From Elusimicrobiota bacterium (lineage in GTDB: Bacteria; Elusimicrobiota; Elusimicrobia; UBA1565; UBA9628), in assembly GCA_016207665.1 (NCBI GenBank), contig JACQPG010000141.1, forward strand, positions 1 through 56,236: a DNA stretch of 56,236 nt, given 5' to 3'. Below are positions 43,716-51,963 of this stretch, one piece after another (positions within the stretch are counted from its first letter, which is position 1; every line of letters begins with the position of its first letter). The notes under the pieces are model-generated. The model was not told where the DNA came from. It did not search any database and saw nothing but the letters and a program-made list of their open reading frames with translations. The position numbers and the translations under genes are program-made.

Positions 43716-44539
43716 GGACCGAGCGCCTGATACGCCTGGCCCTGCGCGAGGATCTCGGCTCGCGCGGCGACCTGACCACGCGTTTTTTCGTCCCCCCGGG
43801 TCTGCGGCTCAAGGGGCGGGTGGTGGCCAAGGCCGATGGGGTGGTCTGCGGCGCGGCCGTCGCGGCGCGAGTCTTCCGCTCGGTATGCCCGCGCTGCCGC
43901 GTCCGGGTGCTGCGGCCCGACGGCCGGGCCGTCCGGCGCGGCCAAGTCATCATGACCGTGGAAGGGGGCCGGGAGATAATGAGCGCCGAGCGCACCGCCT
44001 TGAACTTCCTCCAGCATCTCTCCGGCATCGCCACGCTCACCCGCCGCTTCGTGCTCAAGACCCGAGGCACGCGCGCCCGGATCTACGACACCCGCAAGAC
44101 CCTGCCCGGCTGGCGGGAGCTGGCCAAATACGCGGTGCGCTGCGGCGGAGGCCGCAATCACCGCATGGGCCTCTACGACGCCGTCTTGGTCAAGGACAAT
44201 CACTGGTCCGGCGGGCCGGATCTCGAGAGCTCGGCGCGCCTGTTGCGGCGCAGCCATCCGCGAGTCCCGATACAGATCGAGGCCAAGAGCTTGGGACAGG
44301 TCCAGCGCGCGCTCTCGGCCGGGGCCGACATGATATTGCTCGACAACATGGCAACGGCCCGGCTCAAAGACGCCATCGCGCTCATCCGCGGCCGCTCCCC
44401 GCGGACCCGCATCGAGATCTCCGGTGGGGTCACGCTTTCCAACGTGCGCGGCCTCGCCAAGCTCGGCCCGGATCGGATCTCGATAGGCCGCCTGACCCAC
44501 TCGGCTCCGGCCCTGGACATGAGCCTGGAGATCCCATGA
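43712..44539 (+). CDS. nadC: Nicotinate-nucleotide pyrophosphorylase (quinolinate PRTase)
   Basis: NadC turns quinolinate and PRPP into nicotinate mononucleotide in NAD synthesis. The 275-residue protein has the family motifs ALNFLQHLSGIATLT, YDTRKTLPGWRELAKYAV, GGGRNHRMGLYDAVLVKDNH and a C-terminal ISGGVTLSN with the phosphate-binding loop. Length is normal. It overlaps uvrB by four bases (ATGA) and birA by four bases, so the three are coupled. nadA and nadB are not in the window. Confidence 0.97.
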   Translation: MRTERLIRLALREDLGSRGDLTTRFFVPPGLRLKGRVVAKADGVVCGAAVAARVFRSVCPRCRVRVLRPDGRAVRRGQVIMTVEGGREIMSAERTALNFLQHLSGIATLTRRFVLKTRGTRARIYDTRKTLPGWRELAKYAVRCGGGRNHRMGLYDAVLVKDNHWSGGPDLESSARLLRRSHPRVPIQIEAKSLGQVQRALSAGADMILLDNMATARLKDAIALIRGRSPRTRIEISGGVTLSNVRGLAKLGPDRISIGRLTHSAPALDMSLEIP

Positions 44540-45090
44540 CCCTGCCCGGCATTTCCCAGTGCCTCGCCTTGCCCGAGACCGGCTCCACGCAGGAGGTGGC
44601 GCGCTATCTGGCCAATCGCGGCGCTCCGGACCATACCCTGGTCTGGGCCGAGCGCCAGAACGCGGGGAAGGGACGGCTGGGACGGCGCTGGGAGTCTCCT
44701 CCCGGAGGCTTATATTTTTCCCTGGTGCTTCGCCCCCGATTTCCCCCCTCGCGCCTGGCCGATCTCAGCCTGCTGTCGGCCCAGGCGGCGGCCGCGGCCC
44801 TGTCCCGCCTGGCCGGCGTCAAGACCGAGGTAAAGCCGCCCAATGACGTGCTAGTCGAACATAAGGGCCGGGCCAAGAAAATCTGCGGGATACTCGCGGA
44901 GGCCTCGGGCGGCTCGCGCGGCGTGGATTGGGTGGTGCTCGGCGTGGGCATCAACGTCAACAACAAGGTGCCGGCCCTGCCCGAAGCCGCGAGCCTCAAG
45001 TCGGTCACGGGGCGGGAATGGGATCTCGAGCAGGTGCTCGCCGCCTTTCTCCGGGAGTTCGAGGCTCGCTACGCCTCTTTCGGCGTCTAA
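44536..45090 (+). CDS. birA: Biotin--protein ligase, short form
   Basis: The 184-residue enzyme attaches biotin to carboxylase carrier domains via biotinyl-AMP. It has the catalytic loop GRLGRRWESPPGGLYFS (about 47-63), KPPNDVLV in place of the usual KWPND, and ICGILAE with VVLGVGINVN. It is a class I type with no N-terminal DNA-binding domain, so it should not be a repressor. It is also short at the C-terminus: the small SH3-like domain that usually follows is missing, because the frame stops just after FEARYASFGV. The ATG at 44536 overlaps the nadC stop. Confidence 0.93.
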   Translation: MTLPGISQCLALPETGSTQEVARYLANRGAPDHTLVWAERQNAGKGRLGRRWESPPGGLYFSLVLRPRFPPSRLADLSLLSAQAAAAALSRLAGVKTEVKPPNDVLVEHKGRAKKICGILAEASGGSRGVDWVVLGVGINVNNKVPALPEAASLKSVTGREWDLEQVLAAFLREFEARYASFGV

Positions 45091-45119
45091 CCTCTCGTCG
45101 CAAAAGCGCCGTAGATTGG

Positions 45120-45125
45120 TATAAT
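45120..45125 (+). promoter_or_regulatory. -10 box of greA, seven bases before ATG
   Basis: A perfect TATAAT is followed by seven bases and the greA ATG at 45133. The expected transcription start would lie at or one base before the ATG. No ribosome binding site is visible between them. The -35 region is weak (GTCGCA at 17 bases). Confidence 0.55.
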
Positions 45126-45132
45126 TCCAACC

Positions 45133-45603
45133 ATGACGGACACATTCCTCACCCGAGCCGGCTATGAGAAGCTGCTCAAGGATCTCGAGCCGCTCAAGAA
45201 ACAGAAGATACAGCTTTCGCAGGACATCGCCGAGGCCCGCGAAAAGGGCGATCTCAAGGAGAACGCGGAGTATCACAGCGCCAAGGAAAAGCTGGGCGAG
45301 GTGATGAGCCGCATCGCCAAGATCCAGGACAAGCTTCAAAACGCCAAGATCATCGATGAGATCAAGATCCCCAGGGGACAGGTCTCGATCGGCTGCAAGG
45401 TCACGGTCGAGGACTCCAACGGCGATCAAATGACCTATATTCTCGTGGGTGAGGACGAGTCCGATCCCTCCGAGGGCCGCATCTCGGTCTTTTCGCCCCT
45501 CGCTCAGGGCCTATTGGGCAAGAAAGAGGGCGACACCGTGGAAGTGTCGCTGCCGGTCGGGCCCCGCACCTTCAAGATCATCAGCGCCCAACCCGCCATT
45601 TGA
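45133..45603 (+). CDS. greA: Transcription elongation factor GreA
   Basis: GreA frees backtracked RNA polymerase by stimulating transcript cleavage. The 156-residue protein has the N-terminal coiled coil with the acidic tip (AREKGDLKENAEYHSAKEK, Asp and Glu residues for the catalytic metal) and the C-terminal domain (GDQMTYILVGEDESDP, then SPLAQGLLGKKEGD and VSLPVG). Length is normal. The start is fixed by family alignment and by the -10 box lying seven bases ahead. queG starts at a TTG that overlaps its stop codon. Confidence 0.97.
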   Translation: MTDTFLTRAGYEKLLKDLEPLKKQKIQLSQDIAEAREKGDLKENAEYHSAKEKLGEVMSRIAKIQDKLQNAKIIDEIKIPRGQVSIGCKVTVEDSNGDQMTYILVGEDESDPSEGRISVFSPLAQGLLGKKEGDTVEVSLPVGPRTFKIISAQPAI

Positions 45604-46640
45604 ACCAGGCCGCCAACGAGCTGTCGCTGAGGCTCAGGCGTCAGGCCATCGCCTCGGGGGCCGACCTGGTCGGCATCGCCCCGGCCAAGCCCCTGCCGGA
45701 GGCCTCCGCGTATCAACGCTGGATCGAGGCTGGCATGCAGGCCGGCATGGACTATATGGCCCGCAACGAGGAGTGCCGGCTCGACATCACCCGCTGGTAC
45801 GAGCAGGCCCGCTCGGTGCTGATCTGCGGGTTTTCCTACGCCTCGAACTCGCCCGCTCCCGACTCCGACGCCGATCAGGGCCGCTTCGCGCGCTATTCCG
45901 CCTTGCCCGACTATCATCCCGAGCTCAAGAAAAGGATGCTCTCGATACTCGATTGGCTCAAGCGGGAAAGTCCGGGCGCGGACGGCCGGGCCTTCGTCGA
46001 TACCAGCCCCTTGCTCGAAAGGCTTTACGCCCGCTATGCGGGCGTCGGCTGGGTCGGCAAGAACGCCATGCTGATCTCGCCGCGCAAGGGCTCCTATTTC
46101 CTGATCGCGGGTCTGGCTCTCAACCTGGAGCTCGAATGCGACGAGCCCGAGCCCGAGCATTGCGGCAGCTGCAATCGTTGTATCGAGGCCTGCCCGACCG
46201 AGGCTTTCGTCGAGCCCAAGGTGCTCGACGCCAGCCGTTGCGTCGCCTATTTCACCATCGAACATCGCGGCGCCATCCCCGAGGGATTCCGCCCCGGTAT
46301 CGGCTCCTGGGTAATGGGCTGCGATATCTGCCAGGAGGTCTGCCCCTGGAACCGCTTCGCGCGCCGCGGGCCGGCCTTCGGCGAGCCCGCCGAGCTGAGC
46401 CTGCCCTTGGAGCAGCTCGCCGGACTTTCTCCCTCCGATTTCCGCCGGCGATTCGCCGACACCCCCGTATCCCGCGCCAAGCACAAGGGGCTGTTGCGCA
46501 ACGCGCTCCTGGCCATGGGCAACTCCGGCAATCCGGCTTTCCGTCCCGCGCTCGAGCGCTTCCGCCAGGATCCAGATCCGGTGTTGCGCGAGCAGGCGGA
46601 GTGGAGCCTGGCTCGATTGCCCGTCGACGGGCAATCTTGA
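45600..46640 (+). CDS. queG: Epoxyqueuosine reductase QueG
   Basis: QueG reduces epoxyqueuosine to queuosine in tRNA, using cobalamin and two 4Fe-4S clusters. The 346-residue protein has a cobalamin-binding N-terminal half (with VGWVGKNAMLISPRKGSYF) and two cluster motifs, CGSCNRCIEACPTEA and CDICQEVCPWN. The C-terminus has a HEAT-like helical end. The start is a TTG at 45600 that overlaps the greA stop by three bases. It uses B12, as does the mutase partner system at 53041-54449. Its last codons form a long perfect hairpin. Confidence 0.95.
   Translation: MNQAANELSLRLRRQAIASGADLVGIAPAKPLPEASAYQRWIEAGMQAGMDYMARNEECRLDITRWYEQARSVLICGFSYASNSPAPDSDADQGRFARYSALPDYHPELKKRMLSILDWLKRESPGADGRAFVDTSPLLERLYARYAGVGWVGKNAMLISPRKGSYFLIAGLALNLELECDEPEPEHCGSCNRCIEACPTEAFVEPKVLDASRCVAYFTIEHRGAIPEGFRPGIGSWVMGCDICQEVCPWNRFARRGPAFGEPAELSLPLEQLAGLSPSDFRRRFADTPVSRAKHKGLLRNALLAMGNSGNPAFRPALERFRQDPDPVLREQAEWSLARLPVDGQS
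46615..46636 (+). terminator. Perfect 9-base-pair hairpin at end of queG, no U-tract
   Basis: GATTGCCCG (46615-46623) and CGGGCAATC (46628-46636) form a perfect stem with a TCGA loop, covering the last codons of queG up to its stop at 46640. No run of T follows on the plus strand, so it is not a classical intrinsic terminator. It could still slow RNA polymerase, protect the 3' end, or bind a protein. Confidence 0.4.
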
Positions 46641-46652
46641 TAAACTGCTTGA

Positions 46653-47987
46653 ATGCGGCTATTGTTGGCTTTCCTTTGCCTGTCCCTGGGCGCTGGATCC
46701 TGGGCGGCTGAACCCGCTCGCGCAGCGGCCAAGCAAGCGCCTTCCAAGAAGAGATCGCGGCCGAGGCCGAGACCCACGCCCGAGCGCCTTCCGCCCGAGA
46801 CCATGGAGGCGCCGACGCGCGAAGGCGAGCCCTATCTGCTGCGCTGGATGCTGCATCCCATCAAACGGGGCATGTTCATCGGCCTTCCCGTCATGGACAC
46901 CGATCCCAACCGAGGCATCACGGTGGGGATCATGCCCATCTGGGTGTTGCGAGAGACGGGAGGCGACCGGATCACGGAAATCTACGCCCCCTCGCTGACC
47001 TACAACAACAACTTCGAGGTGACCCCGACCTTCCGCTATTACGGCTACCCCTCGGAGGATGCCACATGGGTCGCGCGCGGCTCGGTGGCCAAATACGAGC
47101 GGGAAGCCATGCTGGAGTACGAGAACCAGCGGTTGATGGACTATAACTCGGACTTGTGGGTCCGGGTGCAGTTCAACGTCGACGCATCCCGGCGTTTTTT
47201 CGGCATCGGACCCGACACCCCTCACGAGGTCGAGGCCAATTACAAGGAGAGCTTCCTTCTTTACCGGGTGGGCTCGGGAGTGCCCCTATTCCCCGGCTCC
47301 AAGTGGAATTTCCAACTGGCCAACCACTTCAAGGCTCAAAAGGTCGACGACGGCCCGCTCAAGGGCCTGAGAGGCTTTCGCTCCTCCTATCCCCAGTTCG
47401 CGGGAGAGCATACCCATCAGACCAACGAGATCCGCTATGGCTTAGGCTATGACAACCGCGACCATGCGGTGACCACCACCCAAGGGGCCTATTTCCAGAC
47501 CTTTTCCGAGCATGCCATCCGCGGCTTCGCCAGCGAATATGATTACAATCGCTACGCCGTGGACGCCCGCTATTTCTTCAAATGGCCGCTGTCCTTCGAT
47601 ACCGTCAGCGCCGGCCAGTTTAAGTTCGAGCAGATATTCGGCATCACTCCCTTTTGGCAGATGCCAGATCTAGGGGGCAAATACAATCTGCGCGCCTACG
47701 GCGAAGGGCGTTATATCGACAACGGGCTGATCCTGGCCAGCTTAGAGCAAAGGGTGACGGTTTACAAGGTCAAGACCGCGGGCGTCACCACCGAGCTCGA
47801 GATCGCTCCCTTCGCCGGCTTCGGCTCGGTGTACGACCGGCCCAAGCGCCTGGCCCGGCGCTATATCCGGCCCGTGATCGGCTCCGCTATTCGCGCGGTC
47901 GCCCGGCCCCAGGTGGTGGGCTCAGTGGATTTCGGCCTCGGCCAGGAGGGCCTGGCGGCCTTCATGGACATCAATTATTCTTTCTGA
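46653..47987 (+). CDS. Omp85/BamA-like outer-membrane protein without POTRA domains
   Basis: The 444-residue protein has a signal peptide (about 1-18), a Pro/Arg/Lys-rich linker (about 27-45) and then a beta-barrel of about 350 residues. The segment DLGGKYNLRAYGEGRYIDN near residue 337 is the Omp85 barrel motif with the conserved Gly/Arg/Tyr pattern, and the last residue is Phe, as required for outer-membrane assembly. There is no room for POTRA domains, so it belongs to the short D15-like group and is not BamA itself. Substrate is unknown. It starts 12 bases after queG and has a weak -10 (TAAACT) six bases before its ATG. Confidence 0.8.
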   Translation: MRLLLAFLCLSLGAGSWAAEPARAAAKQAPSKKRSRPRPRPTPERLPPETMEAPTREGEPYLLRWMLHPIKRGMFIGLPVMDTDPNRGITVGIMPIWVLRETGGDRITEIYAPSLTYNNNFEVTPTFRYYGYPSEDATWVARGSVAKYEREAMLEYENQRLMDYNSDLWVRVQFNVDASRRFFGIGPDTPHEVEANYKESFLLYRVGSGVPLFPGSKWNFQLANHFKAQKVDDGPLKGLRGFRSSYPQFAGEHTHQTNEIRYGLGYDNRDHAVTTTQGAYFQTFSEHAIRGFASEYDYNRYAVDARYFFKWPLSFDTVSAGQFKFEQIFGITPFWQMPDLGGKYNLRAYGEGRYIDNGLILASLEQRVTVYKVKTAGVTTELEIAPFAGFGSVYDRPKRLARRYIRPVIGSAIRAVARPQVVGSVDFGLGQEGLAAFMDINYSF

Positions 47988-48078
47988 CGCGCTAGGCCTT
48001 CGCTCCCAATAAACCTTGGGTCCTCTGGTCCCGTAGTTCAGTCCCAAACGGCCCTCCTGCTCCTACGCCTTGGGCGCC

Positions 48079-48099
48079 TATAATAAAGGAACTCGGAGG
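48079..48099 (+). promoter_or_regulatory. -10 box and ribosome binding site of gene at 48104
   Basis: TATAAT (48079-48084) lies 19 bases before the ATG and is followed by GGAGG (48095-48099), four bases from the ATG. This is an ordinary short leader with a ribosome binding site, unlike the leaderless arrangement of greA. No strong -35 is visible. The 116-base gap ahead of this gene holds nothing else that I can recognise. Confidence 0.5.
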
Positions 48100-48103
48100 C
48101 TTT

Positions 48104-49903
48104 ATGAGCAAGCGGTTCTTATTGTGTGCATCCATTTCTCTTTCGTTTTGCGCCGCGGCTTCGGCCGCCAGCAAGGCGGCATCAGGGGGCGCGACGGTAC
48201 GCCCGGTGCGAACGTCCACCCGACAATTCATGCTGGAACAGCGCCACTTCCCCCGCCAACCCGCGCACAGGAACATCACGGTGATCTCTGAAGATGGCAC
48301 CATGCGCACGGGCCAAACGTCGATCAAATCCCGCCAAATCGCCGAAATGGGACTCGATCTGTCCGAGCTCGCCGAAGTCGCGCAATCCCCTGATTCCCCG
48401 GCCGAGGATTCGAGCCGCGCGGCTGGAGGGCTGATATCGCGTTTGCAGGGCGCCATCGATTCCCCTGTGACGCCGGCGGTGCTGATGGCCGTGGCGGCGG
48501 CCGATGCCATGCTGCGCGGGCCGGACGCCGCCAATGTGGCGTTGGGCATGATGGGAGCCGGCGCCGGACCTCTGGGACCACACATGAGCTCGGCGCACAG
48601 AGCCTATCTCGACAGCCTCAAGCGCGAGCCCCGCACTCCCCCGCAGCACGAGGAAAAGCTCAAGTTCCGGGGTCTCTGGAATCATGTGGTCAATCTCGTG
48701 GCGCGGCGAGCCGATCCGGGCTACAGCATCGATATCTCGGAGGGCTGGCGCTCGCAGATCACGTATTACCGGATCACCCGAGATTCCAGAGGCCTGCAGC
48801 GCTCGATCATAGTCCGGCGCATCGATACCGAATCCCTTCACCCGAGCATACCCCCCCATGCCCAGTGGAAGGTGTTTTTCGAAACGCGCGCAGGCAACCA
48901 GGTCCGGATCTATGAGCAGAATGAGGATGGAGATCTGCCCCAAAAGGATCCGAACGGTTACACCGCCGAATATGAATGGTGGCAAAATGAGTTAAGGCCG
49001 AATCCCTGGACTCGGGCTCTGAGAAAGACCGGCCTGCTCGAGAAGTCCTTGCCCACCCGCCCCCTGGGACGATGGGCGGCTGACAAGCAAGTCGTCTATT
49101 TAGGGCTGCGGGAATCTCTCGGAGATATGAAGTCCAGCTTGAGCGTAGGCGACCTGGCCCGCACGGCCCAGAATCTGCGCCTTCACCTGCTGGCCGCCTG
49201 GAAGAATAGCCGCTCATCGGAGGACCCTTCCGCCTCTTATTACGGCAATCTCCTATTCACCGGCCTGCTTCGCGCCATCGACCAGATGGAGCCCGGCTCG
49301 GCGGGCGCCGATCAACCATCCCTGGACTTGCTCGCGCGGACTCAAGAACTAAGCCGGGCCCTTCTCGCGGCCTTTGACCGGGCCGATCATGGATTCGAAC
49401 TCGAGGTCGCCTGGCAGAAGATATTCGAAAATCACCGGTCCAGGGCGGCGACCCACGCCAGAGCCGCCGAGGCGCCGATCCCCGGAATGCGCCCGCTCGG
49501 TCTAGGAGCTGGTCCGAGGCCCGAGCCTTCGAACGCCGCGGCGGACGGAGATGCGCTAAATCCTCCCAACACCCGCCAATTCGTCAGCCTACGCGAGCGC
49601 GCCGTCGCGAAGGTCGCGCGCTCCGGAACCTTCAGCGAGACCAAGACCTGGTGGTCCATACAAACGACCTATGCGATCTCCCGCCCTGGTCATAAACGTG
49701 CTCTGGTGCTGGTCCGCACTGAAACCCGGCCCAAGTTCCCATGGATGGAGCCTGCCATCACCTGGAAGATCACGTTCAATAACGACGGCAAGCTTTATGT
49801 CCAGGACGGCGAGGGCGGGCTGCGCCAGGAGGATGAGGCCGGCTACGCGCGGGAATGGCATTGGTGGAACGAAAATCTCCACCGGGGCCCGGTCTACCGC
49901 TAA
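48104..49903 (+). CDS. Secreted protein with duplicated undescribed domain
   Basis: A 599-residue protein with a signal peptide (about 1-21, ending ASA). Two copies of one domain of about 110 residues occur at about 185-301 and 492-596. Both read: a basic helix, then W-x2-Q-x-TY-x-I-x-R, x-ALVLVR or x-SIIVRR, P-x-x-TWK/QWK-x-x-F, a Gly and a short acidic GDL or GGL, then GY-x2-E-x2-WW. Residues between the copies (about 302-490) are mostly helical, with a Pro/Ala-rich linker before the second copy. I know no family with this pattern. A GGAGG ribosome binding site supports the start. It is the last gene of the rightward run. Confidence 0.75.
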   Translation: MSKRFLLCASISLSFCAAASAASKAASGGATVRPVRTSTRQFMLEQRHFPRQPAHRNITVISEDGTMRTGQTSIKSRQIAEMGLDLSELAEVAQSPDSPAEDSSRAAGGLISRLQGAIDSPVTPAVLMAVAAADAMLRGPDAANVALGMMGAGAGPLGPHMSSAHRAYLDSLKREPRTPPQHEEKLKFRGLWNHVVNLVARRADPGYSIDISEGWRSQITYYRITRDSRGLQRSIIVRRIDTESLHPSIPPHAQWKVFFETRAGNQVRIYEQNEDGDLPQKDPNGYTAEYEWWQNELRPNPWTRALRKTGLLEKSLPTRPLGRWAADKQVVYLGLRESLGDMKSSLSVGDLARTAQNLRLHLLAAWKNSRSSEDPSASYYGNLLFTGLLRAIDQMEPGSAGADQPSLDLLARTQELSRALLAAFDRADHGFELEVAWQKIFENHRSRAATHARAAEAPIPGMRPLGLGAGPRPEPSNAAADGDALNPPNTRQFVSLRERAVAKVARSGTFSETKTWWSIQTTYAISRPGHKRALVLVRTETRPKFPWMEPAITWKITFNNDGKLYVQDGEGGLRQEDEAGYAREWHWWNENLHRGPVYR

Positions 49904-49909
49904 GCCGGG

Positions 49910-50257
49910 TTAGCCGAACTTATAGCGGACGCCCATGCCGCCGTCCGGCCAGTCGCAGGCGATGTTGTCGAACGGGCAGAGCATGCGGCAGGCGCCGCAC
50001 TCGATGCAGTTCTCGTAGTTGACGATGATCTTCTTGTGGGCGGCCTCCCACTCGTAGACCTTGGCGGGACAGACCGTGGCGCAGGGCTTGTCATGGCAGG
50101 AGGCGACGCAAGGGGCATCTGCGCCCGAGTTGCGCAGCGCGATGTGCGCGTTGGGCGACTTCTTCCACTCCAGCGTCCCCAACTTGGTCTCGACGCTTAC
50201 CTCAATGCGGGGGTCCTTGATCGAGGGCGTCGCTTCCTTCGGCGCCTGAGCGCTCAT
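49910..50257 (-). CDS. fixX: Ferredoxin-like protein FixX of ETF-quinone oxidoreductase
   Basis: A 115-residue ferredoxin-like protein with the FixX pattern: CVASCHDKPCATVCPAKVYEW, shown here as two parts CVASCHDKPCATVCP and AKVYEW, and a cluster motif CIECGACRMLCPF. FixX passes electrons from FixC to quinone, and in many bacteria fatty-acid or amino-acid oxidation feeds electrons through this route. It starts four bases inside the end of fixC. Electron transfer flavoprotein genes are not in the window. Confidence 0.93.
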   Translation of the reverse strand: MSAQAPKEATPSIKDPRIEVSVETKLGTLEWKKSPNAHIALRNSGADAPCVASCHDKPCATVCPAKVYEWEAAHKKIIVNYENCIECGACRMLCPFDNIACDWPDGGMGVRYKFG

Positions 50258-51567
50258 AGAGCCACCTTCCTGAGCGGGAAAAGGTCCCGCGCGATCCGTA
50301 TCAGCCCGCGCTTGCGAACCATTCCCAAGGCCGTCCTTAAATGCTCGCGCTTGGGCACGCCGTCGGCCGAGAATCTCAGATGCGCCAGCTCGCAGGCGAG
50401 CTTGGGATAAAAATCGAGGAAACCCCGGCTGCCCTCGATATGGGCCTCCAGGTCCTTGACCTCTTCCATGTCCTTGAGCACGTAGGAGGCCTTGAGCTTG
50501 TCGACATAGGCCGATAGCGCCGCCTTGGAGAAATCGCCCTTGATCTTGGCCTCGACCACGGTCTCGCCGGCGAGCTTGCCGGAAGTCATGGCCAGGTTCG
50601 ATCCCTCGCGGAAAGCCGGGTTGGTCATCTGGGCCGCGTCGCCCGCGACCAGGAAGCCGTCGGCGGCCAGCGGCGGCATGGACTTATAGCCGCCCTCCGG
50701 TATGAGATGCGAGGAATACTCCCAGGTCTTGCCGCCTTCGATCAGCTTCTTGATGAACGGATGCTTCTTGACGATCTCCAAATGATCCGAAGGCCTCAAC
50801 CCCGTCCTTTGATAGTCCGTCAGCTTGCAGCCGACGCCCAAAGCGATCGAATCCTTGTTGGTGTAAATGAAAACGTAGCCGAGCATTCCCAACGTGATCG
50901 AGCCGAACATCTCCATGGTCGCTCCCTCTCCGGGGCTGAGCGCGAAGCGATCCTCGATGGTCTTGGGATCGAGCGCGATCACTTCCTTGGCCCCTAAGGC
51001 CACCTCGGAGGGCTTGAGCTCGTCGATGAATCCGGCCTTTTGCGCGACCAAGGAGTTCACCCCGTCGCAGGCGATCACGACCTTCGCATGGAGCTCGTCG
51101 CCGTCGCTGGTCTTGATGCCGACCACGCGCCCGTCCTTCTTGAGCACCTCGCGCACGGTCACGCCGCAGAACACCTCGGCCCCCGCCTCCTCGGCCTTCT
51201 TGGCGTACCACTGGTCGAACTTGACCCGGATGATGGTGTAGCAATTGGGCACGCCTTCGAGGAACTTGAGCGACTTGTAGCCCACCGTGATCCAGGAGTC
51301 GTCCGTGGTGATGCACATGCGCTGCTCGACCACCGGCCGCTCGACGGGGGCGTCCGGCTCCTTCCAGAAATTCGGCACGATCTCGTGCAGCATGCGCGAA
51401 TAGAGCACCGCGCCCTGCACGTTCTTGGCGCCGGGATACTCACCCCGCTCCAGCACCACGACCTTGAGCCCTGCCCGGGCCATGGTGATGGCGGCCGAGA
51501 TGCCCGCCGGGCCGGCGCCGACGACGATGGCGTCGTAGGCCTCGGAGGCCCCGTCGTCGGTGGACAT
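50254..51567 (-). CDS. fixC: Electron transfer flavoprotein-quinone oxidoreductase FixC
   Basis: A 437-residue FAD-dependent oxidoreductase of the FixC/ETF-QO group. The N-terminus has the FAD Rossmann motif VVGAGPAGISAAITMARAG, and the body has DKYDAVI-like and VVIACDGVNSLVAQKAG segments, then GFLVAGDAAQMTNPAFREGS, the second FAD-binding motif. It lacks the C-terminal 4Fe-4S domain found in the single-chain form; that cluster is supplied by FixX, whose gene overlaps by four bases. It follows the response regulator after 12 bases. Confidence 0.94.
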   Translation of the reverse strand: MSTDDGASEAYDAIVVGAGPAGISAAITMARAGLKVVVLERGEYPGAKNVQGAVLYSRMLHEIVPNFWKEPDAPVERPVVEQRMCITTDDSWITVGYKSLKFLEGVPNCYTIIRVKFDQWYAKKAEEAGAEVFCGVTVREVLKKDGRVVGIKTSDGDELHAKVVIACDGVNSLVAQKAGFIDELKPSEVALGAKEVIALDPKTIEDRFALSPGEGATMEMFGSITLGMLGYVFIYTNKDSIALGVGCKLTDYQRTGLRPSDHLEIVKKHPFIKKLIEGGKTWEYSSHLIPEGGYKSMPPLAADGFLVAGDAAQMTNPAFREGSNLAMTSGKLAGETVVEAKIKGDFSKAALSAYVDKLKASYVLKDMEEVKDLEAHIEGSRGFLDFYPKLACELAHLRFSADGVPKREHLRTALGMVRKRGLIRIARDLFPLRKVAL

Positions 51568-51579
51568 AAAAGAAAGGGA

Positions 51580-51963
51580 TCAGGACGTCTTAGCGGACCG
51601 TTGTATGGCCTGCTGCGCGTTTTGGAGCAGGTCCTCGGTGCGGAACGGCTTGGTCATGAAACCGACCACCTGCGGAAATTTCTGGAACAGCGTCTTGGAC
51701 GGCTCCAAGGCGGTCAAGACGATGATCGGCATGTCCTTGGTCGCCGGATCCTGCGCGATCTTGAGCTGCAGCGAATAACCGTCGATGCCGGGCAGCATCA
51801 CGTCCAGGACGAGCAGATCTGGCTTGATCCGGATGATCTCGTCCCAAGCCTGTCTTCCGTTATCGCAGGTAGAGACCTGAAAATCGCCGCCCTTCTCCAA
51901 GGTGTGCTTGACCAATTGGAGCATTTCCGCTTCATCATCGATGACCAGGACCTTCTTAGGCAT
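51580..51963 (-). CDS. Single-domain response regulator before fixCX
   Basis: A 127-residue CheY-like receiver with all active residues: VIDDE, phosphoacceptor Asp54 in LLVLDVMLPG, Thr84 and Lys105 in MTKPF. It has no output domain. It has a strong promoter whose -10 lies only five bases before its ATG and is the first gene ahead of fixC and fixX. No histidine kinase is adjacent. Why a receiver is linked to these electron-transfer genes is not known. Confidence 0.92.
   Translation of the reverse strand: MPKKVLVIDDEAEMLQLVKHTLEKGGDFQVSTCDNGRQAWDEIIRIKPDLLVLDVMLPGIDGYSLQLKIAQDPATKDMPIIVLTALEPSKTLFQKFPQVVGFMTKPFRTEDLLQNAQQAIQRSAKTS

Noticed and set aside
43558-44535. Frame that extends birA upstream through nadC and uvrB
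   Set aside because: The extension is in the shadow of uvrB and nadC and is Arg/Pro-rich. The ATG at 44536 with the ATGA overlap gives the normal BirA N-terminus.
48020-48060. tRNA-like stretch (CCCGTAGTTCAGTC) in the gap before 48104
   Set aside because: No cloverleaf can be formed: there is no matching acceptor stem, no T-arm with GGTTC, and no anticodon stem of five pairs.
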